The notes beneath the pieces were generated by a model. It searched no databases, had not been told where the DNA came from, and saw only the letters and a program-made list of their open reading frames with translations. A stretch of DNA of 64,000 nucleotides from Dysosmobacter sp. Marseille-Q4140 (GTDB lineage: Bacteria > Bacillota > Clostridia > Oscillospirales > Oscillospiraceae): positions 2,604,001 to 2,668,000 of the forward strand of contig CP073694.1 in assembly GCA_018228705.1 (NCBI GenBank), written 5' to 3'. The position numbers were made by a program, and so were the translations under genes. Of the stretch, positions 1-8,509 are shown one piece after another. Positions within the stretch are counted from its first letter, which is position 1. Each line of letters begins with the position of its first letter.

Positions 1-433
1 TCCCCCCGATTTCTATTTCCAGACACCCGCTGGTCAGCAAGATGTATTCTTCCGTGCCGGAGGGGTGGCCGGATGAGGAATAGGACGACAGAGGCGCCAA
101 TTCAATCCCAAAGAGGTCGAAGGACCGCTCCGGAGAGGCGCTGTAATAGCTGTAGCTTTTATAGCTGCCCTGGTTTTCCGCCTGGACCACCACATTTTCT
201 TTCCGGACCACTTTAAAATTCGGCTCGTGCGGATCTATCAATTCCGTATAGCGCACATTCAGCCCAGCGGCGATTTTCCAAATGGTATTCATGGTGGGAT
301 TGGATTCGCCCCGCTCCATCTGGGATAAAACGATCTTGCTGACACCGCAAAGTGCGGATAATTGCCCCAGGCTGAGCTGCCGCGCCATTCGCAGTCGTTT
401 TAGATTCATTCCCAAGATCTCATTCGGATTCAC
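1..433 (-). CDS. XRE-family regulator with C-terminal cupin domain (3' end outside window)
   Basis: The N-terminal ~60 residues form an XRE/Cro helix-turn-helix (NLKRLRMARQLSLGQLSALC, then SQMERGESNPT), a DNA-binding fold that typically represses its own region. From about residue 110 the sequence (GIELAPLSSYSSSGHPSGTEEY, then LTSGCLEIEIGG) is the start of a small cupin sensor domain, cut by the window edge. The start is the GTG at 433, preceded by a GGGGAGGAG ribosome site; no ATG fits better. It is divergent from the asparaginase gene and probably acts on the inverted repeat between them. XRE-cupin proteins often sense amino-acid or small-acid metabolites; the ligand here is unknown. Confidence 0.85.
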   Translation of the reverse strand, partial: MNPNEILGMNLKRLRMARQLSLGQLSALCGVSKIVLSQMERGESNPTMNTIWKIAAGLNVRYTELIDPHEPNFKVVRKENVVVQAENQGSYKSYSYYSASPERSFDLFGIELAPLSSYSSSGHPSGTEEYILLTSGCLEIEIGG

Positions 434-476
434 GCAGTCTCCTCCCCTGTTTCATACAGTTTAATATATTATACAC

Positions 477-529
477 TTGACAGATATAAATTACAAATAT
501 ATATTATTAAGTACAATCGTAATTTATAT
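477..529 (+). promoter_or_regulatory. Asparaginase promoter with inverted-repeat operator
   Basis: TTGACA at 477-482 and TATATT at 500-505 are spaced exactly 17 bp. An 11-bp perfect inverted repeat, ATATAAATTAC (484-494) and GTAATTTATAT (519-529), brackets the -10 and probable start site and is a likely operator for the divergent XRE-cupin regulator. The -35 box also rules out the ATG at 477 as the translation start. Confidence 0.75.
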
Positions 530-548
530 TACACAAGGAGGCATGGTT

Positions 549-1553
549 ATGTCCGAAGCTATCGTACAGGTCACCAGAGGGAGCATTGTAGAATCCTGCC
601 ACAGGGGATCTGTCGCCGTCACAAATGGGAGGGGAGATCTGATTGCCTATGCGGGGAACCCGGATTTTGTCACCTATATCCGCTCCGCGGCAAAGCCCTT
701 TCAGGCGATGAACATCCTCTTCTCCGGCGCATGGGAGGCGTTTGGCTTTACGGAGAAAGAGCTGGCCATTATGTGCTCTTCCCACTATGGAGAAGATTTT
801 CACCGGGAAACCATCCAAGGAATTTTAAAGAAGCTGGGATTGTCCCACCAGGACCTGTTATGCGGAGCTCCGCTGTCCATCAACCCGGCATACAGGGACC
901 GCCAGCTATGGGAGCATCTGCCCATTGATGAGACTAATTCGGACTGTTCCGGAAAGCACTGCGGCTTTCTCGCCGTCTGCAGGAAGAAAGGCTATCCCAT
1001 TGAGAACTATACCTCTCCGCAGCACCCCATGCAGAAGGAACTTCTGCACATTGTCTCCACTATGTGCAGCATTCCAGAGGCAGAGATTGCCATCGGAATT
1101 GACGGCTGCGGCGTTCCGGTCCACGCGATGCCGCTGCGTAACATGGCCATGGGCTACGCCCGCCTCACCGCTCCGGCACAGTTGGAAGAACCCTATCGCA
1201 GTGCCGCCAAGAGAATCACCGCGGCCATGGCCGCCTATCCAGAAATGATTGCCGGAACCGGCGGGTTCTGCACGGAGTTTCTCCGGCATACGCACGGGCG
1301 ATTCTGCGGCAAGCTGGGAGCCGAGGCGGTTTACTGCATCGGCGCGGCAGGGCAGGACTTGGGGATCGCAGTGAAAATCGAGGACGGGAATTATCGCGCG
1401 CTCTACCCGGCTGTGATGAGTGTTTTGATCCAGCTGAAGCTGCTGGATGAGAAGGAACGAACTGCCCTGCAGGCCTTCTCTGAGCCGGACAACCTCAACG
1501 ATCACGGCATTCCCGTGGGCAAGATCCGCCCATGCTTTTCCCTCCACCGGTAA
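549..1553 (+). CDS. Asparaginase (L-asparaginase II / pfam06089 family)
   Basis: About 334 residues. It matches the thermolabile asparaginase II family, which hydrolyses L-asparagine to aspartate and ammonia in the cytoplasm. Visible family motifs are RGSIVESCHRGSVAV near the N-terminus, IRSAAKPFQAM, CSSHYGE, NSDCSGKHCGFLAVC, GIDGCGVPVHAMPLRNMA and GTGGFCTE. The start is the ATG at 549, 7 nt after AAGGAGG; the upstream in-frame ATG at 477 lies within the promoter. It is a single gene facing away from the XRE-cupin gene. The C-terminus ends shortly after a PVGKIRP motif typical of the family end. Confidence 0.88.
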   Translation: MSEAIVQVTRGSIVESCHRGSVAVTNGRGDLIAYAGNPDFVTYIRSAAKPFQAMNILFSGAWEAFGFTEKELAIMCSSHYGEDFHRETIQGILKKLGLSHQDLLCGAPLSINPAYRDRQLWEHLPIDETNSDCSGKHCGFLAVCRKKGYPIENYTSPQHPMQKELLHIVSTMCSIPEAEIAIGIDGCGVPVHAMPLRNMAMGYARLTAPAQLEEPYRSAAKRITAAMAAYPEMIAGTGGFCTEFLRHTHGRFCGKLGAEAVYCIGAAGQDLGIAVKIEDGNYRALYPAVMSVLIQLKLLDEKERTALQAFSEPDNLNDHGIPVGKIRPCFSLHR

Positions 1554-1656
1554 CCGCGGAACAGGCACCCGGGTAAGCGCTGAAAAAGCGGGAGAGCCGG
1601 TTCCCAGCGGGTTTGCGGCTCCTGCTCCAGGGGAAGCGCCCTGCAATCTGCCGCGT

Positions 1657-1695
1657 AAAAAAGGAGCTGGCGCCCTTTCAAGGGCCGTCAGCTCC
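1657..1695 (-). terminator. Intrinsic terminator of the leftward catabolic operon
   Basis: On the minus strand, GGAGCTG (1695-1689) pairs with CAGCTCC (1669-1663) around an inner GGCCCTT/AAGGGC-type stem and is followed by six T residues (complement of 1657-1662). It lies downstream of the aldolase gene and also faces the asparaginase gene. Confidence 0.8.
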
Positions 1696-1822
1696 TTTGC
1701 AGCTTTCTCAGGGAAGTTTTAGGGAGCGCACCCCTTATTATGCGCCCATGCCTGCGCCCCTCCGCGCACTGACCGCAAACGCGAAGGCTTTTGCGGGGAG
1801 TCACAGGTTCACCGGAGAATCC

Positions 1823-2665
1823 TCACAGCAGCGCATCTTTCCCCGCGGCTCCCAAAAGCCGGATCTTCTGGCGGGCCACTTCTTTGACCTGTTCCCTTGC
1901 GTAGGCGGAAAGGATGCGGGGCTCTTTCTCTCCCTCCGAGAGTCCCTTCAGCATGGCGGCGGACCAAGCGTACTTTAACTCCGTGCCGATGTTTATCTTT
2001 GTGATCCCGCAGCGGATCGCCTCTTGGATGGCTTCATCAGGGGTCCCCGAACCTCCATGCAGGACAAGGGGAATCTTCACGGCCGCCTTAATTTCCTGAA
2101 TCCGGCGAAAATCGATGTGCGGCAGTGTCCGATACATCCCGTGGGTAGTTCCAACGGCCGCCGCCAAAGAGTCTACGCCCGTCTCCGATACCAACCGCAC
2201 GCAGTCATCCACAGCCGCAAGCGCTCCTGTGGCATCTGCCTCCCCCGCTTTCGCCACATGCCCCACTTCCGCTTCCGTATAAACCCCGTGGGCATGCGCC
2301 AGATCCACAATCTGCCGGGTAAAGGCGATATTCTCCTCCAACGGAGCCAGGGAACCGTCCACCATAACGGATTGAAATCCGTCCTGGATGGCATCCGTCA
2401 GCACCTGCTGATCCGTGGCATGGTCCAGATGCAGATAAGCGTGAATTTTAGCGGCGCGCAGGGCCTCCTGGACAGCGCTGGAGAGGACCTTCTGATGCAG
2501 GAAAGGATAGTACATATGATAGAGTTCTACGATGACTGGAGCCTTTTCCTCTTCCGCAGCTTCCAACACCGCAAAGAGGCCGTCCAAATTATAAAAATTG
2601 AATGCTGGAACCGCATAGTTTTTTTCCTGCGCGTCCTGCAGAAGTGTTTTGGGAGCGATGATCAT
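1823..2665 (-). CDS. Class II ketose-bisphosphate aldolase (Fba/GatY/KbaY family)
   Basis: 280 residues, the usual length for zinc-dependent class II aldolases that reversibly split a ketose-1,6-bisphosphate into DHAP and an aldehyde phosphate. Motifs in order: VPAFNFYN at the N-terminus, LHLDHA (catalytic Asp with a zinc-binding His), MVDGS, TEAEVGHV, GTTHGMY, LVLHGGSGTPDE (zinc His) and KINIGTEL (phosphate binding). It is the last gene of the leftward operon, 18 bp after the AEC permease. Next to a GRE/transaldolase cluster it more likely serves a specialised sugar phosphate, such as a tagatose-, fructose- or deoxyketose-type substrate, than central glycolysis; the substrate is not readable from sequence. 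Confidence 0.9.
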   Translation of the reverse strand: MIIAPKTLLQDAQEKNYAVPAFNFYNLDGLFAVLEAAEEEKAPVIVELYHMYYPFLHQKVLSSAVQEALRAAKIHAYLHLDHATDQQVLTDAIQDGFQSVMVDGSLAPLEENIAFTRQIVDLAHAHGVYTEAEVGHVAKAGEADATGALAAVDDCVRLVSETGVDSLAAAVGTTHGMYRTLPHIDFRRIQEIKAAVKIPLVLHGGSGTPDEAIQEAIRCGITKINIGTELKYAWSAAMLKGLSEGEKEPRILSAYAREQVKEVARQKIRLLGAAGKDALL

Positions 2666-2683
2666 TGTTTTCTGACCTCCAAA

Positions 2684-3604
2684 TCAAAAAAAATGAAACA
2701 GACTTGCCAGGATAAGCATCCCGACCATACCCGCGAAAATGGATGCGGTTACCAAAAGTCCGGACCGCGCGATATCTCCTCCATAACGGCGGGTATTGAC
2801 AATTACCAGTCCAGAGATCGGGGAAATACACAACAGCGCCAAGACCTGCCGGGTCATCTGGTCAAATGGCAAAAAACAATACGTGCAGACCGCTGTGATC
2901 GCGCCGAAGCAAAAGCGCTGCACCAGCAAAGGTGCAATCTTTCGAATCTCAGCCCAATCAAGCCGCCCTTCCATGGAAAAGCCCACCATCGCCATGCAAA
3001 CAAAGCTGTTTGCATCCGCGACCGGGGACAAAAAGGTGTTCACAATGGCTGGCAAATGCCACTTGAACGCCAAAAAAGGGAGGAGAATCAAGTACGCCAC
3101 AAAGGGCGGCGAGCAAATCAGGTGTTTGATGAGATCCCTTAAAAAGCCCCGGGAATCCGACTTTCGATTCAGCAGCGAGCAAGTTAACGCATACGTCCCG
3201 CCGTTTACCATGACAGAATTCCCCAAATCGGCCATGCATGCAACAATTACACCGCTGTCCCCGTAAAAACAGCGGATAAGGGGCAGCGCAAAGCTGCCGA
3301 TGTTGTAGCCGGTGGTGTTCATCATGGCAAACATGCGCAGGTCTTCTCCGGATTTCAGGTACAGCAGAGAAAACAGCCCCAGAGACAACAGGGTGAATGT
3401 CAAAAACAGCAGGGCCGTCGACGCAAAGTGCATATTGGAGGAGTAATCCTGAAAGGAACAGAGAATGGTTGCGGGAATTGTAAAATTCAACGCAACCTTT
3501 GTAATCACGGTGCCGCTCTCCTCCGGGAAAATGCCGTGCCGCTTAAAATAACTAGTTAAGAGGATAATCGAAAAAAGGCTAATTGGACGCCAAAATAAAT
3601 CCAT
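2684..3604 (-). CDS. AEC-family (auxin efflux carrier-like) permease
   Basis: 306 residues, very hydrophobic, with about eight to ten membrane segments. The N-terminal RHGIFPEESGTVITKVALNFTIPATIL and the central NTTGYNIGSFALPLI are typical of AEC proteins, a membrane family that includes malate and other carboxylate carriers in bacteria. It lies between a terminator after tctA and the aldolase gene, so it may form a weakly read-through distal part of the operon. It could import a substrate or export an end product of the island pathway; direction and substrate are not visible. Confidence 0.82.
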   Translation of the reverse strand: MDLFWRPISLFSIILLTSYFKRHGIFPEESGTVITKVALNFTIPATILCSFQDYSSNMHFASTALLFLTFTLLSLGLFSLLYLKSGEDLRMFAMMNTTGYNIGSFALPLIRCFYGDSGVIVACMADLGNSVMVNGGTYALTCSLLNRKSDSRGFLRDLIKHLICSPPFVAYLILLPFLAFKWHLPAIVNTFLSPVADANSFVCMAMVGFSMEGRLDWAEIRKIAPLLVQRFCFGAITAVCTYCFLPFDQMTRQVLALLCISPISGLVIVNTRRYGGDIARSGLLVTASIFAGMVGMLILASLFHFF

Positions 3605-3612
3605 AATCGTTC

Positions 3613-3656
3613 AAAAAGAAGTGGACAAGTGATCGCTCAGCGGTTCACTTGTCCAC
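3613..3656 (-). terminator. Terminator between tctA and the AEC permease
   Basis: A 12-bp perfect stem, GTGGACAAGTGA (3621-3632) with TCACTTGTCCAC (3645-3656), is followed on the minus strand by CTTCTTTTTG. It lies just after the tctA stop and should reduce transcription into the AEC and aldolase genes. Confidence 0.78.
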
Positions 3657-3671
3657 TTTCATGCATGACAC

Positions 3672-5198
3672 TTACCGATCGGCCTGAGCGTTTTGCTTTT
3701 GAGCGGCCCTCTTCGCGTTATGCCGTGAAATCGCAGGGACGATGATGGGGTAGAACAGGGAAATCGCGGAAATAACCAGCAGTACCATAGCGATGGGACG
3801 AGTCAAAAAATATCCCAAATCTCCTCCGGAAAGCGTCATCGCTCGCCGGAGATTGCTCTCCACGGTCTCTCCCAGCAGCAGGCCCAAAATAATCGGCGGC
3901 ATGGAGAAATCCAACTTCAGCAGGAAATAGCCGAGAATGCCGGCAATCAGCATGAAAATAACGTCGCCAAAGTTGTTGTTCAGGGCAAACGTACCCACTG
4001 TGCAGAAGGTGAAAATCAGGGGCGTCAGCCACTTTTGCGGCAAATTTCCGATCTTCGCGAAAATACGAATTCCGCAGAATCCCAAAATTGCGAAGGCGAT
4101 GTTCGCCATAAACAGGCCCACAATAATGGTGTAGACTTTTTCTCCCTGGTTGGTGAACAGCAGCGGTCCGGGGGTGATTCCCTGCAGCATCAGGGCGCCC
4201 AGCAGCAAAGCAGTGCCGGCATCTCCGGGAATGCCCAGAGTGAGCAGCGGGATCAGCGCGCCGCCCACAATGGCGTTGTTGGCGGATTCCGGAGCGGCAA
4301 TGCCCTCCGGAGTTCCTTCACCAAAGGGGACCTCGTTCTTCTTCACCCAGCGCTTGGCCTCGTTATATCCCACCCAGGAGGCGATATCACCGCCTGTGCC
4401 GGGGATTGCTCCAATGATGGTGCCCAGAACGGAGCAGCCCAGGACCACCGGGGTGCAGCGCTTAATATCATGGCGGCTGGGCAGGATCTGCTTGAGCTTC
4501 ACGTTTCTGCCCCGGGTCATTTCATCCAGGTCACCCTCAGAAGTGGTGAAGCACTGGGCCAGGGCATACAGGCCGATCAGCAGAGGGACAAAGGCGACGC
4601 CCGCCACCAGGTATGTAATATCAAAGGTATAACGGAACGTGGCGGACAGGGTATCAATTCCCACGGTGCCCAGAAGCAGGCCCAGAATCGCCCCCAAAAC
4701 GCCTTTGATGACGGATTTGGAGGAGACGCCGGTGACAATGCTCAGGCCGAAAATTCCCAGGGCAAAGTACTCCGTGACGCCGAATTTAATGGATACGGAG
4801 GCCAGCAGCGGCGCAGTGAAAAGGAGGCAGAAAGAGCCAAACAGGCCGCCGAAGCAGGAAGCGCTGGTGGAAATGGAAATGGCCCGGTCCGGCTGTCCCT
4901 TCTGCGCCATGGGATATCCGTCCAAACAAGTGGCGGCCGCGTTGGCCGTGCCGGGCGTATTGATGAGGATGGCGGTAATCGATCCGCCATACACGGAACC
5001 GCAAAACACGCCCAACAGCATCAAAATTCCATACAGGCCATCCAGGGAGAAAGTAAACGGCATCAAAATGGTCATGGCCATAATGGAGGACAAGCCCGGC
5101 ATTGCGCCGCAGAGGATGCCAAACAGCGCTCCCAGGAAAATGACGGCCAGCCCGTGCGGCGTGCAGACAATTTGCAAAGCAGGCAGGATATATTCCAT
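3672..5198 (-). CDS. tctA: TctA: large permease of a tripartite tricarboxylate-type transporter
   Basis: 508 residues, the usual length for TctA. The family signature region near the N-terminus (GALFGILCGAMPGLSSIMAMTI) and the second GAIPGTGGDIASWVGYNEAKR and GIPGDAGTALLLGAL segments are clear, within roughly eleven to twelve membrane helices. TctA forms the ion-driven transport channel with TctB and receives substrate from the periplasmic-type binding protein TctC. Family substrates are carboxylates and other small organic acids. It lies 16 bp downstream of tctB in the same operon as the GRE. Confidence 0.93.
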   Translation of the reverse strand: MEYILPALQIVCTPHGLAVIFLGALFGILCGAMPGLSSIMAMTILMPFTFSLDGLYGILMLLGVFCGSVYGGSITAILINTPGTANAAATCLDGYPMAQKGQPDRAISISTSASCFGGLFGSFCLLFTAPLLASVSIKFGVTEYFALGIFGLSIVTGVSSKSVIKGVLGAILGLLLGTVGIDTLSATFRYTFDITYLVAGVAFVPLLIGLYALAQCFTTSEGDLDEMTRGRNVKLKQILPSRHDIKRCTPVVLGCSVLGTIIGAIPGTGGDIASWVGYNEAKRWVKKNEVPFGEGTPEGIAAPESANNAIVGGALIPLLTLGIPGDAGTALLLGALMLQGITPGPLLFTNQGEKVYTIIVGLFMANIAFAILGFCGIRIFAKIGNLPQKWLTPLIFTFCTVGTFALNNNFGDVIFMLIAGILGYFLLKLDFSMPPIILGLLLGETVESNLRRAMTLSGGDLGYFLTRPIAMVLLVISAISLFYPIIVPAISRHNAKRAAQKQNAQADR

Positions 5199-5214
5199 AC
5201 GTCAGTCTCCTTTC

Positions 5215-5679
5215 TCAGTTAAATACCAGGCCCGTGGGCAGAGGTACCATCAGCAGCAGCTTGAAAACTACATACACAAACACGCACGTACCCACCGAAA
5301 AGATGGCCATAACCGGTTTCTTACGTTCTCCCAACAGATACATGACCGTAGGTACCATCAGCAGCAGGCCGATGTAGATACCCACCACATAGGTGATGAC
5401 GGCGAATATAATCAAAACACCGCTGAGCTTCATGACACGGTGAAAGCCTTCTGATTTGAATTGAATGGGAGCGGGTTTTTCCTTCTCCTTGGGCGTAAGG
5501 ATTCCTTGCAAAATCAAAAGTACAGAGAAAATGCCCATAGCAATGGAAAGGCATTCAGGCCACCAAGCGGGTCCTAAAGGGTCAGTGGGAAGTTTTGCCA
5601 CAAATGACGTGCCAATGGCGTAGGCGCCAATGGAAATAATTAAGAAAATAATTCCCGTAATGGTATTATATTTTTTCAC
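5215..5679 (-). CDS. tctB: TctB: small membrane subunit of the tripartite transporter
   Basis: 154 residues with four predicted membrane segments (about 8-25, 38-60, 80-100 and 118-145), the size and layout of TctB. It has little sequence conservation, so the call rests on length, hydropathy and position between tctC and tctA. It pairs with TctA in the cytoplasmic membrane. Confidence 0.88.
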   Translation of the reverse strand: MKKYNTITGIIFLIISIGAYAIGTSFVAKLPTDPLGPAWWPECLSIAMGIFSVLLILQGILTPKEKEKPAPIQFKSEGFHRVMKLSGVLIIFAVITYVVGIYIGLLLMVPTVMYLLGERKKPVMAIFSVGTCVFVYVVFKLLLMVPLPTGLVFN

Positions 5680-5698
5680 TTGAAGCCTCCGTTTCTTG

Positions 5699-5732
5699 GA
5701 GAGGAGAAAGAGCGTCTGCCCTTTCTCCTCTC
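5699..5732 (-). other. Intercistronic hairpin between tctC and tctB
   Basis: A 12-bp perfect stem, GAGAGGAGAAAG (5699-5710) and CTTTCTCCTCTC (5721-5732), with a 10-nt loop and no T-run after it. This is the form of an mRNA-stabilising or processing element, which would keep the binding-protein message more abundant than the membrane-subunit message. The role is inferred. Confidence 0.55.
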
Positions 5733-5773
5733 ACATAAGAAATGCTGGATGCAGGGTATCAGCCGACTATCGC

Positions 5774-6802
5774 TTAGCCCGCGGCCTGATCGCCCAGGGC
5801 ATACACATAGTATTCATACTGGGTCTTCCAGTAATCGATCATCTCGTCAATGGTATCCAGAGGCTGGGGAGTCATATAGAACCCTTCCACCGCGGCGGCA
5901 TACTCATCGGATTTGCAGGCGGTGTTCAGCAGCTCATTCAAATAGGTCACAACCTCATCGGGAGTCCCGGCAGGAGCAGCAATGGTGATCCAAGAGTACA
6001 CGGCCATTTCAGCGGCCTCGTCAAACACCTCGCCCAAAGCAGGCACTTCAGGCATCGTGGGAGACTTCTCGTTGGCGGTCACGCCGATGATCTTCAGCTC
6101 ACCGGCCTCAACCTGGCCAGCGGCGGAAACGGCGGAGTTAATGGTCATATCCACCTGGCCGTTGACAACAGCCACCATGGCGTCGGCGGCAGAGTCAAAG
6201 GGAACCAGCTTCAGGGTGCAGTCAAAGTAATCCTGGAAGGTCAGGCAGGCAAGGCCGTTGCCGGTTCCGATTCCAGTAATGCCGATGCTCAGCGCCTCAG
6301 GGCCGGACTGCGCTACTTCCACCATATCCTCCAGGGACTGGATCTCAGAATCGCTGCGGACAATGATGGCATACGGCTCGTTCTGCGTGCGGCAGAGGGG
6401 AATGAAGGCCTCTTCGGCCACCATGTCGGTAACACCCAGCGCACGGTTCAGCGGGAGGTCGCAGGACATTGCAACCAGCGTATACCCGTCAGCCTTGGCG
6501 GTTGCCACCTGCTCGCAGCCAACCATACCGCCGCTGCCGGCGACGTTTTCCACGACGAAGTTCACTCCGCTGGGAAGGGACTTGCCCGCGATATCCAAGA
6601 GTGCGCGGGTGCTCAGGTCTGTCGTACCGCCTGCTCCATAGGGAACGACAACCGTGATATTTTCAGTCGGGGTCCACGCAGCAGTCTCTTCAGACGAATC
6701 CGTATCAGTGGAAGTGTCCGAAGATGTGGAGGAATCGCCGCAAGCGGACATGGTGAAGATCATAGCCAGAGCCAACATCAATGCGAAGAGCTTTCTTTTC
6801 AT
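5774..6802 (-). CDS. tctC: TctC: substrate-binding lipoprotein of the tripartite transporter
   Basis: About 342 residues. The N-terminus MKRKLFALMLALAMIFTMSACGD is a lipoprotein signal with the lipobox SAC, followed by a Ser/Thr/Asp-rich linker. The mature part has the TTT/Bug family features VVPYGAGGTTDLSTRALL, a Gly-rich VENVAGSGGMVGCEQVA and a C-terminal AAPAGTP. Bug proteins close around a carboxylate through two water molecules; some bind other small molecules. The start at 6802 is chosen because AAAGGAA precedes it and the signal peptide begins there; the in-frame ATG at 6841 would prepend a charged extension. It precedes tctB and tctA and follows the transaldolase. Confidence 0.9.
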   Translation of the reverse strand: MKRKLFALMLALAMIFTMSACGDSSTSSDTSTDTDSSEETAAWTPTENITVVVPYGAGGTTDLSTRALLDIAGKSLPSGVNFVVENVAGSGGMVGCEQVATAKADGYTLVAMSCDLPLNRALGVTDMVAEEAFIPLCRTQNEPYAIIVRSDSEIQSLEDMVEVAQSGPEALSIGITGIGTGNGLACLTFQDYFDCTLKLVPFDSAADAMVAVVNGQVDMTINSAVSAAGQVEAGELKIIGVTANEKSPTMPEVPALGEVFDEAAEMAVYSWITIAAPAGTPDEVVTYLNELLNTACKSDEYAAAVEGFYMTPQPLDTIDEMIDYWKTQYEYYVYALGDQAAG

Positions 6803-6876
6803 GATAAGGTTCCTTTCTCCTTTTTTATTTAAATAAACCAAAGCGGCTTATTTACGAAATGGACTGTATCTGCTTG

Positions 6877-7536
6877 TTAAAAGACGCCCCCGGCGTTCTT
6901 ATTGCTCCAAAGGTCCAAAAAGCTGTTGAGGGTCATATCGGTAACAGGGTTCTTCATCATGCCCATCAGGACGCCGTACGGAAGTGTCACGGAAGTGGCG
7001 CCGCAGCGAAGCGCCTTGGCTGCATCGTACCCGTTCCGCACAGAAGCCGCCAGAATTTCCGTTGGAATATTGTGGGAATTATACGATTGGGCAATCTTGG
7101 AAATCGTTTTGGTTCCGTCCATACCCACCTCGTTGGCGCGGGCGATGAAGGGCGCAATGTACTTGGCGCCGGCCTTAGCGGCAACAATGGCCTGGGGCTC
7201 GGAATAAACCAGAGTAATGGCGCAGTTGATGCCGTCTTTGGACAAGGCGGCGCAAGCCTGAATGCCCGCGGGCGTCATCGGCAGCTTGACAATCATCTGG
7301 GGGCCCCAGGAGGAAATCTCCTTCGCTTCCCGGATCATCTCAGCGGGCTGCGTGGCCAGCACCTCCGCAAAAACAATGGCCCCGCCCGTCAGAGAGACGA
7401 TATTTTGAACGCCTTCCTTGTAAGAGCCAGACTGCTTGGACAGCAGCGCCGGATTGGTCGTCACACCATCCATAATGCCCAGCTCAAAAGCCTGTTGAAT
7501 CTCGTCCAGATTCGCGGTGTCCAAAAAGAATTTCAT
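6877..7536 (-). CDS. Small transaldolase / fructose-6-phosphate aldolase family (copy 1, transaldolase-type residues)
   Basis: 219 residues, one (beta/alpha)8 domain of the TalC/FSA family. The Schiff-base lysine is K84 in MIVKLP. The N-terminal MKFFLDTANLDEI and GVTTNPALL are classic. At positions matching E. coli FsaA Gln59 and Tyr131 this copy has Glu (FAEVL, E58) and Phe (YIAPF), the residues found in true transaldolases. It therefore probably transfers a dihydroxyacetone unit or cleaves a related ketose phosphate, rather than acting as a standard FSA. It lies between the GRE activase and tctC. The GRE-activase-Fsa neighbourhood is also found in E. coli (ybiW-ybiY-fsaA). Confidence 0.9.
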   Translation of the reverse strand: MKFFLDTANLDEIQQAFELGIMDGVTTNPALLSKQSGSYKEGVQNIVSLTGGAIVFAEVLATQPAEMIREAKEISSWGPQMIVKLPMTPAGIQACAALSKDGINCAITLVYSEPQAIVAAKAGAKYIAPFIARANEVGMDGTKTISKIAQSYNSHNIPTEILAASVRNGYDAAKALRCGATSVTLPYGVLMGMMKNPVTDMTLNSFLDLWSNKNAGGVF

Positions 7537-7606
7537 AGCAAATCACCTTTCCTTTTTTGGGTTTTTAAGAAAATCGTTGCAGACGGACATCTGCCAAAAG
7601 CAGAGA

Positions 7607-8497
7607 TCATCCGCTGATGCAAACAGAGAATCCTGCCGCTTGCAGTGCCTGTTGGAGTTCTTGCGCGCAATCCTGGGCCTGTTCGCCCGGAATCGCAGCT
7701 CCTGGGTATGAGCGCCGGAGCAGTTCATACTTTTTCTCTCCAAAGGAATGGTAGGGAAGCAGCTCAATCTGTTGGGGCTGGCAGGCGCGGAAAAACGTAA
7801 TAAATGCGGATATGCTCTCCTGATCCGTATTGAAGCCGGGAATCACGGGAATCCGGACTGTGACATCCGCCTGTGTCGCAATCAGGCGCGACACATTTTC
7901 CAAAATCATTTCACAGGGAACCCCAGTGAATTCCTGATGCCGGTCGCTGCGCGGATTTTTTACATCGCACAAAAAGTGATCGATGTACGGGGCACAAGCA
8001 GCAATGGCTTTCCAGGGCGCATAGCACGTGGTCTCAATGCAGGTATCCAACCCCGCCTGCTTGCATAGGGTGAGGCACTCATGCAAAAACTCCGGCTGCG
8101 CGAAGGGCTCTCCCCCGGAGAATGTGACGCCGCCGCAGGTGGATTGGAAAACCGTGCGGTCCTTGAGGACCTCTTCCACCAATTCTGCCGCAGAAAGGCT
8201 GCGGCCCTTTTGCACAATGGCGGTTTTGGGACAGACCGCTTCACACTTTCCGCAAAGGCAGCACAGATCCGGCTGGTAGGTTTCGCAGGAGGGCGGCTGA
8301 TGCTGCGGGCAAACACTGACGCATGCGCCGCAGGCCATGCAGCGGTCCTTGCTGAACATCAGCTGCGGACCCGCCTGCTGGGATTCCGGGTTTGAGCACC
8401 AGATACAGTGCAGAGGGCATCCCTTCAGGAATACCGTTGTCCGAATACCCGGGCCGTCGTGAATACAGAAACGCTGGATATCAAAAATAACCCCCAT
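7607..8497 (-). CDS. Glycyl-radical enzyme activating enzyme (radical SAM)
   Basis: 296 residues. The radical SAM cluster motif is CPLHCIWC after GPGIRTTVFLKG, followed by SNPESQ. An inserted ferredoxin-like segment (about residues 50-95) has two 4Fe-4S motifs, CMACGACVSVCP and CCLCGKCEAVCP, which separates it from plain PFL-activase and places it with activases of other glycyl-radical enzymes. GGVTFSGGEPFAQPEF is the SAM-binding GGE region. It installs the glycyl radical on the GRE encoded 12 bp upstream. It is oxygen-sensitive and cytoplasmic. The ATG at 8497 is the only start that keeps FDIQRFCIHDGPG. Confidence 0.95.
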   Translation of the reverse strand: MGVIFDIQRFCIHDGPGIRTTVFLKGCPLHCIWCSNPESQQAGPQLMFSKDRCMACGACVSVCPQHQPPSCETYQPDLCCLCGKCEAVCPKTAIVQKGRSLSAAELVEEVLKDRTVFQSTCGGVTFSGGEPFAQPEFLHECLTLCKQAGLDTCIETTCYAPWKAIAACAPYIDHFLCDVKNPRSDRHQEFTGVPCEMILENVSRLIATQADVTVRIPVIPGFNTDQESISAFITFFRACQPQQIELLPYHSFGEKKYELLRRSYPGAAIPGEQAQDCAQELQQALQAAGFSVCISG

Positions 8498-8509
8498 AGA
8501 TACCTCACA

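Noticed and set aside
1554..1822. Short plus-strand frames after the asparaginase gene
   Set aside because: They cross the terminator hairpin and lack ribosome sites; I see nothing else in this stretch.
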